Assembly: GCA_903886975.1 (NCBI GenBank)
Contig: CAISOB010000051.1
Location: 1 to 64,000 of the forward strand
Source: an uncultured beta proteobacterium
GTDB lineage: Bacteria > Pseudomonadota > Gammaproteobacteria > Burkholderiales > Rhodocyclaceae
Reading direction: 5' to 3'
Length of the DNA: 64,000 bases
The notes below the pieces were generated by a model. That model made no database searches. It had not been told where the DNA came from and was given only the letters and a program-made list of their open reading frames with translations. A program made the translations under genes and the position numbers. Positions 7,689-16,726 of the stretch are shown piece after piece (the stretch's first letter is position 1; each line of letters begins with the position of its first letter).

Positions 7689-8789
7689 ATGTCCGAACTG
7701 ATCATCAAACCTGCTGCGGAAGCCAAATGGGACTGCGTCTCCTTCGGCGAAATCATGCTGCGCTTCGACCCGGGCTTCGGCCGCGTGCGCAATGCGCGCT
7801 CATTCACCGTCTGGGAAGGCGGCGGCGAATACAACGTGGCACGCGCCATGCGCAAATGCTGGGGCAAGCGCGCTGCGGTGGTCACCGCGATCCCGAAAAA
7901 CGACATCGGCTGGCTGCTCGAGGACTTCATCATGCAGGGCGGCGTTGACATGTCGCACGTCATCTGGCGCGACTTCGACGGCCTCGGCAAGAACACCCGC
8001 GTCGGCCTCAACTTCACCGAGAAGGGTTTCGGCATCCGCCCGGCGCTCGGATGCTCGGACCGCGGCAACACCGCCGCCTCGCAGATCCGCCCGGGCGAAG
8101 TCAATTGGGAGAAGCTGTTCGGCGAAGAAGGCGTGCGCTGGTTCCACACCGGCGGGATTTTCGCGGCACTCGCCTCCAACACCGCCGAAGCGGTGATCGA
8201 AGCGGTGCAGGTTGCCAAGAAGTACGGCGCCGTCGTCGCCTATGACCTCAACTACCGCGCTTCGCTGTGGAAGAGCCAGGGCGGCAAGGACGCCGCGCAG
8301 CGCATCAACCGCGAAATCGCCAAGTACGTCGATGTGATGATCGGCAACGAGGAAGACTTCACCGCCTGCCTCGGTTTCGAAGTCGAAGGCGCCGACGAAC
8401 ACCTGACGACGATCGAGACCGATTCCTTCGCCAAGATGATCCAGAAAGCGGTCAGCGATTTCCCCAACTTCAAGGTCGCGGCGACGACGTTGCGCAAGGC
8501 GACGACGGCGAGCCTCAACGACTGGTCGGCGATCCTCTGGTACGACGGCAAGATCTACGAGTCGATGAAGCACGAGAACCTCGAGATCTACGACCGCGTC
8601 GGCGGCGGCGACGGTTTCGCGTCCGGCGTGGCCTACGGCTTCCTCGAAGGCAAGGGCCCGCAGCTGGCCGTCGAATACGGCACGGCGCACGGCGCGCTGG
8701 CCATGACGACGCCCGGCGACACCTCGATGGTGCGCGTCGAGGAAGTCGAAGCGGCGATGAAGGGCAAGGGCGCGCGCGTCATCCGCTAA
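7689..8789 (+). CDS. PfkB-family sugar kinase, probable 2-keto-3-deoxy acid kinase
   Basis: A 366-residue ribokinase-fold kinase. The anion-hole/catalytic motif appears as GGGD at 305-308, in place of the common GAGD, with Asp308 as the base. An N-terminal glycine pair in EGGGEYNVARAM binds the sugar. ATG 7689 is chosen over an in-frame upstream codon because GGAGG lies just before it. Next to the KDPG-type aldolase, phosphorylation of a 2-keto-3-deoxy sugar acid is the simplest role. It is longer than E. coli KdgK (309 residues), with an inserted acidic segment near 235-260, so the substrate may differ. Confidence 0.85.
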   Translation: MSELIIKPAAEAKWDCVSFGEIMLRFDPGFGRVRNARSFTVWEGGGEYNVARAMRKCWGKRAAVVTAIPKNDIGWLLEDFIMQGGVDMSHVIWRDFDGLGKNTRVGLNFTEKGFGIRPALGCSDRGNTAASQIRPGEVNWEKLFGEEGVRWFHTGGIFAALASNTAEAVIEAVQVAKKYGAVVAYDLNYRASLWKSQGGKDAAQRINREIAKYVDVMIGNEEDFTACLGFEVEGADEHLTTIETDSFAKMIQKAVSDFPNFKVAATTLRKATTASLNDWSAILWYDGKIYESMKHENLEIYDRVGGGDGFASGVAYGFLEGKGPQLAVEYGTAHGALAMTTPGDTSMVRVEEVEAAMKGKGARVIR

Positions 8790-8802
8790 GGTCTGCGGCG
8801 TG

Positions 8803-8841
8803 AAAAAAGCCCAGCGGGTTGCGGCCTGTCCGGGTTTTTTT
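8803..8841 (+). terminator. Intrinsic terminator after the sugar-acid operon
   Basis: An A-run plus GCCC at 8803-8812 pairs with GGG plus a T-run at 8832-8841. This gives an intrinsic terminator that can work in both directions. It closes the operon 13 bases after the kinase stop. Confidence 0.75.
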
Positions 8842-8863
8842 GCCAAAGGAAAGGCCAAATGTG

Positions 8864-8927
8864 TCGTCACACCGGCGAAAGCCGGTGTCCAGTGCGTACT
8901 GGATTCCGGCTTTCGCCGGAATGACGA
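8864..8927. repeat. REP-like palindromic repeat
   Basis: A 64-base imperfect palindrome. The outer arms TCGTCA/TGACGA, the inner arms CCGGCGAAAGCCGG/CCGGCTTTCGCCGG and the central arms TCCAGT/ACTGGA pair, with two short mismatches. This is the classic form of the dispersed intergenic REP family that is often spread by RAYT transposases. Only one copy was noticed in this window. Confidence 0.75.
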
Positions 8928-8960
8928 TGTGGGGGCGGTCACTTGCAGCAGGCGGTTGAA

Positions 8961-9281
8961 TTACGTCCGCAAATCGACCTCTTCTCCAGCCTGTGCCGAA
9001 AGCAGCGCCGACAAATCGGCAATGAGTTCGCCACCGCCGCGCGTATCGCGCCAGGCCACACCGTCCCAGCGGAAGTGGAAACCGCCCGAACGCGCCGCGA
9101 CCCACATCTCCTGCGCTGCCGCGTGGCGGTTCACGATGATCTTGCTGCCGTCGGCCAATTCGATCTCAAGCACACCCGCGCTGACCTGCGCGAAATCGAG
9201 GTCGGCGCCGCTCGCTTCGAGACCGGCTTCGATCCGCTTCAAGGCCGCCTCGGCAAGAACAGCGAATTCGCTATCGTTCAT
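8961..9281 (-). CDS. cyaY: Iron donor protein CyaY (bacterial frataxin)
   Basis: A 106-residue frataxin. It binds iron through acidic residues in the first helix and modulates Fe-S cluster assembly by IscS/IscU. The N-terminal acidic helix (SEFAVLAEAALKRIEAGLE), the beta-sheet motif VLEIELADGSKIIVNRH and the WVAARSGGFHF segment match the family, and the length equals E. coli CyaY. It is divergent from lptM-lysA, a gene order also common in gammaproteobacteria. It contains many in-frame acidic residues and no Cys. Confidence 0.95.
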   Translation of the reverse strand: MNDSEFAVLAEAALKRIEAGLEASGADLDFAQVSAGVLEIELADGSKIIVNRHAAAQEMWVAARSGGFHFRWDGVAWRDTRGGGELIADLSALLSAQAGEEVDLRT

Positions 9282-9317
9282 CCTGTGCTACCATTTTGCA
9301 TTTTCGGCGAATCCCTC

Positions 9318-9497
9318 ATGCGCGACAAATCTAAGTGCACTCTCGCACTGGCCACCTTGCTCTGCGCGCTGACGCTCGCCGCCTGCGGCACCCGTGGTTC
9401 ACTGACGATGCCGCCGCCCGCCAAACCGGTAGCGGGGAGCGCCAACGCGCCCACGCCAGCGCCCGATACTAACACGACAAAGGAGCCCGCCCGATGA
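9318..9497 (+). CDS. lptM: Small lipoprotein LptM (YifL-like)
   Basis: A 59-residue lipoprotein. The signal peptide ends in the lipobox LAAC (Cys at about residue 23), followed by GTRGSL, the CGxxGxL signature of LptM. That protein matures the LptD/LptE outer-membrane LPS translocon. The proline-rich tail fits an extended outer-membrane-anchored segment. Its ATGA overlap with lysA shows translational coupling, and cyaY lies divergently upstream. The ribosome binding site is weak. Confidence 0.85.
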   Translation: MRDKSKCTLALATLLCALTLAACGTRGSLTMPPPAKPVAGSANAPTPAPDTNTTKEPAR

Positions 9498-10738
9498 ACG
9501 CATTTTCCCTGCAGAACGGCCAAATGCACTGCGAAGCCGTGCCGCTTTCGGCGATCGCCGAGCGCTTCGGAACCCCTTGCTACGTCTATTCCCGCGCCGC
9601 ACTCGAAAGCGCGCTCGACGAATACCAGCAGCCGCTCGCCGAGGTCGATGCGCTCGTCTGTTACGCCGTCAAGGCCAATTCCAACCTCGCCCTGCTCAAG
9701 GTCTTCGCGCAGCGCGGCGCCGGTTTCGACATTGTTTCGCTCGGCGAGCTCAAGCGCGCGCTCGCCGCCGGCGCCGATCCGCAGAAGATCGTCTTTTCGG
9801 GTGTCGGCAAATCGGCGGCCGAAATGGCTTTCGCGCTTTCGACCGGCATCCTCTGCTTCAACGTCGAATCGGCGCCCGAACTCGAGCGGCTCAACGAAGT
9901 CGCCGGGAGTCTCGGCAAGAGGGCGCCGATCAGCCTGCGCGTCAATCCGGACGTCGACGCCAAGACGCATCCCTATATCTCGACCGGGCTCAAGGAGAAC
10001 AAGTTCGGCGTGGCTTACGAAGATGCGGTGAGTGTCTACACGCAGGCGAGCCGGCTTGCCAACCTCGAGATCGTCGGCATCGACTGCCATATCGGCTCGC
10101 AGCTGCTCGACCCCGCGCCTTTCGCCGAAGCGCTCACCAAACTCCTGCAGCTCATCGACCAGCTCGCCGCCAAAGGCATCACACTGCGCCACATCGACCT
10201 CGGCGGCGGCCTCGGCATCCGCTACAAGGACGAAACGGAACCGACCGTCAAATCCTATTTGCAACCGCTGCTCGCTTCGCTCAAGGAGCGCGGCCTGAAG
10301 ATCGTGCTCGAACCGGGGCGGCGCCTGGTCGGCAACGCGGGCGTGCTGCTCACCCGGATTGAATTCTTGAAGCCCGGCGCCGTCAAGAATTTCGCCATCG
10401 TCGATGCGGCGATGAACGACCTCGCGCGTCCGGCGCTCTATGACGCCTGGCACGATATCCTCGCCGTTGCTCCGCGGTCAGGCGCAGCGCTGCACTGGGA
10501 TGTGGTCGGCCCGATCTGCGAATCGGGCGATTTTCTCGGCCGCGATCGCGCGCTGGCGCTCGCGCCCGGCGATCTGCTCGCCGTGATGTCCGCCGGTGCC
10601 TACGGCATGGCGATGAGCTCGAACTACAATACGCGGCCGCGCGCCGCCGAAGTCATGGTCGATGGAACACAGATGCAGCTCGTCCGCCGCCGTGAAACGA
10701 TCGAAGAACTTTACGCCCTTGAAAGCCTGCTGCCGTGA
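9494..10738 (+). CDS. lysA: Diaminopimelate decarboxylase
   Basis: A 414-residue PLP enzyme of the alanine racemase fold (type III). It catalyses the last lysine step, meso-diaminopimelate to lysine plus CO2. PLP Lys60 is in YAVKANSN. The glycine loop [10 protein letters not shown] and the [11 protein letters not shown] segment, which supplies the catalytic Cys across the dimer, are intact. The start overlaps lptM by four bases and the stop overlaps the next start by four (GTGA), so the efflux genes downstream are likely co-transcribed. Confidence 0.97.
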   Translation: MNAFSLQNGQMHCEAVPLSAIAERFGTPCYVYSRAALESALDEYQQPLAEVDALVCYAVKANSNLALLKVFAQRGAGFDIVSLGELKRALAAGADPQKIVFSGVGKSAAEMAFALSTGILCFNVESAPELERLNEVAGSLGKRAPISLRVNPDVDAKTHPYISTGLKENKFGVAYEDAVSVYTQASRLANLEIVGIDCHIGSQLLDPAPFAEALTKLLQLIDQLAAKGITLRHIDLGGGLGIRYKDETEPTVKSYLQPLLASLKERGLKIVLEPGRRLVGNAGVLLTRIEFLKPGAVKNFAIVDAAMNDLARPALYDAWHDILAVAPRSGAALHWDVVGPICESGDFLGRDRALALAPGDLLAVMSAGAYGMAMSSNYNTRPRAAEVMVDGTQMQLVRRRETIEELYALESLLP

Positions 10739-11931
10739 AAGCGTCCCACATCGTCGTTCTGCTCGCCAGTGTCCTGGTTGTTCACCTGCTTGCCGCCTGT
10801 TCGGACGCCAACGGAAAAAAGAAGACGGAAGCGCCGGCGGTGCCGGTGACCACGGCGAAGGCTGCGGAACGTGACATGCCGGTGACCTTGCAGGTCGTCG
10901 GGCGCGGTGAAGCTTACGAGAGCGTCGTGCTCAAGGCGCGTGTGGACGGCCAGGTGGCCGCCGTGCTTTTTGCCGAAGGGCAGCACGTCAAGCAGGGCGA
11001 CGTGCTGATCCGTCTCGACCCGACCGATTTCGCCGCCCGGCTGCAGCAGGCCGAGGCCACGGCAGCGCGAGACGAAGCGCTGATCGCCAAGTCGCGCTCG
11101 GATACCGCCCGCTATACGGCGCTCAAGGAGCGCAATTTCGTTTCCGAAGAAAAGGTCAACGACGTCCGCACCAACGAGGCTGCGGCAGGCGCCAATCTGC
11201 GCGCCAGCCAGGCCGCGGTGGAGCTTGCGCGCCTGCAGCTGACGTACGCGACGATACGGGCGCCGTTCACCGGCGTCGTCGGCGCGCGGCTGGTTTTCCC
11301 CGGGTCGTCGATCAAGGTCAACGAAACGAACCTGGCCGTCGTCAATCGCGTGCGCCCGCTGCTGGTCAGCTTTTCGGTTCCCGAAAAATACCTGCCGCGC
11401 CTGCGGGCAGCGATGGGATCGGACGCCGCGAAGTCAGCGAACGGAAAATTCAGCGGCATGACGGTCAACGTCAGCTTGCCCGGCAACAGTTCGCAGCGCT
11501 ATGAAGGTGAAGTGCATTTTCTCGATAACGCGGTTGACAGCGCGACCGGGACCATCCTGATGAAAGCGCTGCTGCCCAACAGCGAAGAAAAGCTTACACC
11601 GGGCCAGTTCCTCAACGTCACGCTGCTCCTCGACACGCTCAAGAATGCCGTCACCGTGCCCAACGAAGCCGTGCAACAGGGCGCGGACGGAAACTTCATT
11701 TACGTCGTCAAGGATGATGCCAGCGTCGAAATGCGCAAGATCGAAGTGGCCGCCGCCGACGCAGGCTTCTCGGCTATCGGCAAGGGCTTGAAGGACGGCG
11801 AGACGGTCGTCACCGATGGCCAGTTGCGGCTGACACCCGGGGTGAAAATCAGGGCCAGAGGAAATGGCGTGGCGGACAAGACCAACAATGCCAACGGCTC
11901 GGAACCAGAAGCCGCCGCGGCAGCCAAGTAA
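10735..11931 (+). CDS. RND efflux periplasmic adaptor lipoprotein
   Basis: A 398-residue membrane fusion protein with the lipobox LAAC at about residue 22. It should link an RND pump in the inner membrane to an outer-membrane channel. The biotinyl-lipoyl half motifs (VDGQVAAVLFAEGQHVKQGD and LQLTYATIRAPFTGVVG) flank a coiled-coil hairpin, and a beta-barrel and membrane-proximal domain follow. The start is GTG overlapping the lysA stop. The pump gene follows after nine bases. No outer-membrane channel gene is nearby. Confidence 0.92.
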   Translation: MKASHIVVLLASVLVVHLLAACSDANGKKKTEAPAVPVTTAKAAERDMPVTLQVVGRGEAYESVVLKARVDGQVAAVLFAEGQHVKQGDVLIRLDPTDFAARLQQAEATAARDEALIAKSRSDTARYTALKERNFVSEEKVNDVRTNEAAAGANLRASQAAVELARLQLTYATIRAPFTGVVGARLVFPGSSIKVNETNLAVVNRVRPLLVSFSVPEKYLPRLRAAMGSDAAKSANGKFSGMTVNVSLPGNSSQRYEGEVHFLDNAVDSATGTILMKALLPNSEEKLTPGQFLNVTLLLDTLKNAVTVPNEAVQQGADGNFIYVVKDDASVEMRKIEVAAADAGFSAIGKGLKDGETVVTDGQLRLTPGVKIRARGNGVADKTNNANGSEPEAAAAAK

Positions 11932-11940
11932 GGCGGCACG

Positions 11941-14900
11941 ATGAACCTGCCCGAACTGTGTATCCGGCGTCCGGTGATGACCACACTGCTGATGGCGGCA
12001 TTCGTCATCTTCGGCATCATCGCTTATCGCGCGCTGCCGGTTTCCGAACTGCCGAGCGTCGATTTCCCGACGATCTCGGTGACTGCCCAGCTGCCCGGCG
12101 CCTCTCCCGAGACGATGGCAACGGCCGTCGCGACGCCGCTCGAAGGACAGTTCTCGACGATCGCCGGCCTCGATTCACTCAGTTCGACGAGCGCCCAGGG
12201 GACGACCTCGATCACGCTGCAATTCTCGCTCGAACGCAACATTGACGCCGCCGCCCAGGATGTGCAGTCGGCGATTGCTTCGGCGCAGCGCAAATTGCCG
12301 CCCTCCATGCCGACGCCGCCCTCGTTCCGCAAGGTCAATCCGGCCGATTCGCCGATTTTCTTCATCGCCATGTCGTCGCCGACCCTGCCCCTGCCGGTGA
12401 TCAACGAATATGCCGAGACGCAACTCGCCCAGCGCATCTCGACGATCAGCGGCGTCGCCCAGGTGCTCATCTTCGGATCGCAAAAATTCGCGGTTCGCAT
12501 TCGAACCAACCCCGACCAGCTTGCGGCGCGCGGCTTAGGCATAGACGAACTGCAGCAGGCCGTGGCGCAGGCCAACGTCAACCAGCCGGTCGGCCTGTTC
12601 GACGGCGACCGCCAGTCCTTCGCCATCAAAGACAACGGTCAGCTGGCGACCGCTGCCGCTTACCGCCCGCTAATCGTCGGCTGGCGCAACGGCGCGCCGA
12701 TCCGCCTCGACGAAGTGGCGACGCCGATCGACAGCGTCGAGAACTTGCGCGTCGCTGCCTGGAACGTCGACAAGCGGGCCATCGTCCTGGCCATCCAGCG
12801 CCAGCCGGGCGCCAATACGATTGAGACGGTCAATTCGATCAAGCGCATTCTGCCGAGCTTTCAAGCCAAGCTGCCCGCGGCGATCACCATGACGACGCTG
12901 TACGATCGCAGCGTTTCGATCAGCGAGGCGATCAGCGACGTGCAGTTCACTCTCGTTCTCGCCGGCTTCCTGGTCATCCTGGTCATCCTGCTCTTCCTGC
13001 GCAACCTGTCGGCCACGGCGATACCGGCTTTGGCGCTGCCGATTTCGGTGATCGGCACGTTCGCCGCGATGTACGCCTTCGATTACAGCCTCGACAATCT
13101 CTCGCTGCTCGCCTTGACGCTCTCGGTCGGTTTTGTCGTAGATGATGCTATTGTCATGCTGGAGAACATCGTCAGGCACATCGAGCTCGGCGAGACACCG
13201 CTGCAAGCGGCGATCAAGGGCTCGCGCGAGATCGGTTTCACCATCATCTCGATGACCATCTCGCTGACCGCGGTCTTCATCCCGGTGCTGTTCATGAGCG
13301 GCATCGTCGGCCGCCTGCTGCACGAATTCGCCGTCACCATCTGCGCGGCCATTCTGGTTTCCGGTCTGGTTTCGCTGACCCTGACGCCGATGCTGTGCAG
13401 CCGCTATTTGCGGCACACCGAGCCGGAAGATCACGGGCGCATCTTCCGCGCCTTCGAGCATTTTTTTGAAGCGCTGCTGTCGGGCTACCGCAATACGCTG
13501 CGCATCGCCATGGGCCATCCGCGCTTCGTGCTGACGGGTTTCGTGGCAACCTTCATATTGACCGGCGTCTTCTTCACACTGGTCCCCAAGGACTTCATTC
13601 CGAGCGGCGACAGCGGCCAGATCGTCGCGGTCACTGAAGGACCGCAGGATGCGTCCTTCCCTTCGATGATCGAACACCAGCGCGCGCTGGCCGCGATCGT
13701 CGCGCAGGACCCAAACATCCGCTCCTTCATGTCGAGCGTCGGCGCGCAGGGATCGCGCCCGACCTCGAACAGCGGTTCGCTATCGATGATGCTCAAACCA
13801 CGCGACGAACGCAAACTCAGCCCCGATGAAATCATCCAGGAATTGCGCCCCAAGCTCGCGGCAGTTCCCGGAATCAAGGTATACATGCAGAACCCGCCGG
13901 TCATTCGCATCGGCGGCCAGATCACCGCCGGGCAATACCAATACACGCTGCAAAGCACCGACCTTGCCGAACTCTATCAATGGACCGACACACTGCTCGA
14001 CAAGACTCGGCAAATCCCGGGCTTTATCGATGTTACGTCCAACCTCAACAACCTCTCCCCGGTGGTTGCGCTCGACGTCGACCGCAACAAGATCGCGACG
14101 CTGGGCATATCCTTCGGGCAAGTCGAGGACGCCCTGCAAAGCGCATTTTCGGCGCGCCAGATCTCGACGATCTACGGATCGTCCAACCAGTACCAGGTGA
14201 TCATCGAAGTCCTGCCCGAATATCAGCTCGATCCGGCGATGCTTTCGCGTGTGTACGTGCGCGCCAGCGGCGGCAAACTGGTGCCGCTCGACACGGTCAC
14301 GCGCGTCAGCCAATCGACGCAGGCGCTTACCGTCAACCATCAGGGCCAGCTGCCCTCGGTGACAATCTCGTTCAACCTGCTGCCCGGCGTTTCGCTCGGC
14401 GACGCGGTCGACCGCATCAAGGCGCTCGAACGCGAAATGCGCATGCCGGCCTCGCTCAATACCAGCCTGCAAGGCACCGCACAGGCCTTCCAGGCGTCTC
14501 TGCAGGGATTGGGCATCCTGTTGTTGATCGCCATCCTGGTCGTCTATCTGGTGCTCGGCATTCTTTACGAAAGCTTCATCCACCCGCTGACCATTCTTTC
14601 CGGCCTGCCTTCGGCGGCGCTCGGTGCGCTGATCACGCTCTACCTCTTCCACGTCGACTTGAGCCTCTACGCTTTCGTCGGCGTCATCATGCTGATCGGC
14701 ATCGTCAAGAAGAACGCCATCATGATGATCGACTTCGCGCTCGCCCTGCAGCGCAAAGATAAGATTCCCGCGCACGAAGCAATTTATCAGGCCTGCCTGA
14801 TCCGCTTCCGACCGATCATGATGACCAGCATGTCGGCATTGGTCGGCACACTGCCGATCGCGCTCGGTCTCGGCGCCGGCGCCGAAGTGCGGCGTCCGCT

Positions 14901-15042
14901 CGGTCTTGCCGTCGTCGGTGGCTTGCTGCTCTCGCAGTTCCTGACCCTCTACCTGACGCCGGTGGTATACATCTACCTCGACCGCTTTACGCAGAAAGAG
15001 CAGGCGGCGCACGTTACGGCCGAAGCCGTCGATGCCATCTGA
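11941..15042 (+). CDS. RND family efflux pump, MdtB/MdtC-like
   Basis: A 1033-residue HAE1-type RND transporter of standard length with 12 predicted membrane helices and two large periplasmic loops. The proton-relay aspartate pair lies in VDDAIVMLEN in TM4. N-terminal FPTISVTAQLPGASPETM is the family opening. It resembles MdtB/MdtC-type pumps more than AcrB and may export drugs, bile-salt-like compounds or metabolites. It follows its adaptor by nine bases and overlaps hslR by 11. Confidence 0.93.
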   Translation: MNLPELCIRRPVMTTLLMAAFVIFGIIAYRALPVSELPSVDFPTISVTAQLPGASPETMATAVATPLEGQFSTIAGLDSLSSTSAQGTTSITLQFSLERNIDAAAQDVQSAIASAQRKLPPSMPTPPSFRKVNPADSPIFFIAMSSPTLPLPVINEYAETQLAQRISTISGVAQVLIFGSQKFAVRIRTNPDQLAARGLGIDELQQAVAQANVNQPVGLFDGDRQSFAIKDNGQLATAAAYRPLIVGWRNGAPIRLDEVATPIDSVENLRVAAWNVDKRAIVLAIQRQPGANTIETVNSIKRILPSFQAKLPAAITMTTLYDRSVSISEAISDVQFTLVLAGFLVILVILLFLRNLSATAIPALALPISVIGTFAAMYAFDYSLDNLSLLALTLSVGFVVDDAIVMLENIVRHIELGETPLQAAIKGSREIGFTIISMTISLTAVFIPVLFMSGIVGRLLHEFAVTICAAILVSGLVSLTLTPMLCSRYLRHTEPEDHGRIFRAFEHFFEALLSGYRNTLRIAMGHPRFVLTGFVATFILTGVFFTLVPKDFIPSGDSGQIVAVTEGPQDASFPSMIEHQRALAAIVAQDPNIRSFMSSVGAQGSRPTSNSGSLSMMLKPRDERKLSPDEIIQELRPKLAAVPGIKVYMQNPPVIRIGGQITAGQYQYTLQSTDLAELYQWTDTLLDKTRQIPGFIDVTSNLNNLSPVVALDVDRNKIATLGISFGQVEDALQSAFSARQISTIYGSSNQYQVIIEVLPEYQLDPAMLSRVYVRASGGKLVPLDTVTRVSQSTQALTVNHQGQLPSVTISFNLLPGVSLGDAVDRIKALEREMRMPASLNTSLQGTAQAFQASLQGLGILLLIAILVVYLVLGILYESFIHPLTILSGLPSAALGALITLYLFHVDLSLYAFVGVIMLIGIVKKNAIMMIDFALALQRKDKIPAHEAIYQACLIRFRPIMMTSMSALVGTLPIALGLGAGAEVRRPLGLAVVGGLLLSQFLTLYLTPVVYIYLDRFTQKEQAAHVTAEAVDAI

Positions 15043-15427
15043 GCGGTCCGCAGGCCTGCGCCTCGACAAATGGCTTTGGGCCGCGCGCTTCTTCAAGACG
15101 CGTTCGCTCGCCACCGCGGCGATCAACGCCGGCCGCGTCAGGCTCAACGGCGGCACGGTCAAGCCGGCGCGCGAAGTGCGCATCGGCGACACGGTCGAAG
15201 TGGCGATCGAAGCCGTCCGGTGGACGCTCACGGTGCGCGCCCTCAACGACCAGCGCCGCCCGGCCAGCGAAGCACAGCAGCTCTACGAGGAAACGCCGGA
15301 GAGCAGCGCCCGGCGCGCGGCGCAGAAGGAAATGCTTCGCCTCGCGCCGACCCCGGGCAGCGATCTGCGCGGCCGACCGACGAAGAAAGCGCGGCGGCAG
15401 ATCAGGGGTTTCAATGACGCCTACTGA
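15032..15427 (+). CDS. hslR: S4-domain RNA-binding protein, heat shock protein 15 (HslR)
   Basis: A 131-residue cytoplasmic protein. Its N-terminal S4 domain (about residues 9-70) includes RLDKWLWAARFFKTRS and GRVRLNGGTVKPAREVRIGD. The basic C-terminus contains RRPASEAQQLYEETPES, typical of Hsp15, which rescues 50S subunits that still carry peptidyl-tRNA. The start lies 11 bases inside the RND pump gene, so translation is probably coupled. Confidence 0.9.
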   Translation: MPSERSAGLRLDKWLWAARFFKTRSLATAAINAGRVRLNGGTVKPAREVRIGDTVEVAIEAVRWTLTVRALNDQRRPASEAQQLYEETPESSARRAAQKEMLRLAPTPGSDLRGRPTKKARRQIRGFNDAY

Positions 15428-15508
15428 AAGCGCCGGCGCGATCCGCGCAGAACTAAGTCGCCCGTTCGACGCTCCAACGACGCCAACCCGACCGCGAAAA
15501 TAAGACCA

Positions 15509-16723
15509 ATGTTCCGCTCGCTCAATACCCCCGCGCTCTGGGCCGTCACGCTGTCCGCCGCCGGCGTCCTGATGGTCACCATGGGCGCGCGCCAGTCGCT
15601 CGGCCTGTTTCTCGCACCGCTCAATACCAGCACCGCGCTCGGCATCGCCTCGATCAGTCTGGCGATGGCGGTCGGGCAGTTCATGTGGGGCGCCGTGCAA
15701 CCGATCGCCGGCGCCGTCGCCGACCGTTACGGGCCGCGCCGCGTGCTGCTCGGCGGCCTCGTCCTGCTGGCGCTGGGCAGCGCCGTGACGCCGTTCATGA
15801 ACAGCACCTGGGGTCTGATCTTTTCGCTCGGCTTGCTCTCGGCGATCGGCTCCGGCTCCGGCAGCTTCTCGGTGCTGATCGGCGCGGCGAGCAAGCGCCT
15901 GCCGCTCGAAGCGCGCGGCGCAGCCTCGGGCATCATCAACGCCGGCGGTTCCTTCGGCCAATTCGTCTTCGCCCCCGTTCTGCAGAAACTGATTCAGGCG
16001 ATCGGCTGGATGGGCGCGATGTGGGCGCTTGCCGCTGCGACACTGGCGGCGCTGCCGCTGGTCGGCATCGTGTCGCAGCCGGTCGACCCGCACCATCATG
16101 CGGTCGCCGGCGCCGACCCGGGGCTGCGGCGCAGCGTCGGGGATGCGCTCGCCGATCGCAGCTACCTGCTGCTCAACGCCGGCTTCTTCACCTGCGGCTT
16201 CCACATCGCTTTTCTCGTCACGCACCTGCCGGGCGAAGTCAATCTCTGCGGCCTGCCACCGGCGGTGGCGAGCTGGTCGCTGGCGATCATCGGCCTGGCC
16301 AACATCTTCGGCAGCCTTTTCGCCGGCGCCTGCGTCGCCCGCTATCGCAGCAAGAACATTCTGGCCTGCATGTACGGCTCGCGCGCGCTGCTGATCGCGC
16401 TCTACCTCGCGGCGCCGCATACCGATCTGACCTTCTATCTCTTCGCCGCCGGTCTCGGCTTCACCTGGCTGGCCACCGTGCCGCCGACCGCCGCCATCGT
16501 CGGCAAGCTGTTCGGCGTGCGCTACCTCGGCACGCTCTTCGGGCTGACGCTGCTCTCGCACCAGATCGGTGGCTTCCTCGGCGCCTGGCTCGGCGGCCTC
16601 TCGATCACGCGCTTTGGCGACTACACGTGGATGTGGTACGCCGACATGGCGCTGGCCGGCATGGCCGCGCTGGTGAATTTGCCGATTCGCGAGGCGCCGG
16701 TGCTGGCGCCGGCGGCGGCCTGA
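15509..16723 (+). CDS. MFS transporter
   Basis: A 404-residue major facilitator protein with 12 predicted helices. The loop 2-3 signature appears as GAVADRYGPRRVLLGG. A cytoplasmic loop with HHHAVAG sits between the two six-helix halves. The family is close to oxalate/formate- or CynX-type carriers, but the substrate is not clear. It lies three bases before an alpha/beta hydrolase, so the two may work together, for example hydrolase product export or ester uptake. Confidence 0.88.
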   Translation: MFRSLNTPALWAVTLSAAGVLMVTMGARQSLGLFLAPLNTSTALGIASISLAMAVGQFMWGAVQPIAGAVADRYGPRRVLLGGLVLLALGSAVTPFMNSTWGLIFSLGLLSAIGSGSGSFSVLIGAASKRLPLEARGAASGIINAGGSFGQFVFAPVLQKLIQAIGWMGAMWALAAATLAALPLVGIVSQPVDPHHHAVAGADPGLRRSVGDALADRSYLLLNAGFFTCGFHIAFLVTHLPGEVNLCGLPPAVASWSLAIIGLANIFGSLFAGACVARYRSKNILACMYGSRALLIALYLAAPHTDLTFYLFAAGLGFTWLATVPPTAAIVGKLFGVRYLGTLFGLTLLSHQIGGFLGAWLGGLSITRFGDYTWMWYADMALAGMAALVNLPIREAPVLAPAAA

Positions 16724-16726
16724 GAC

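Noticed and set aside
13780..15246. 488-codon minus-strand ORF opposite the RND pump
   Set aside because: Shadow of a conserved pump gene with no recognisable motif.
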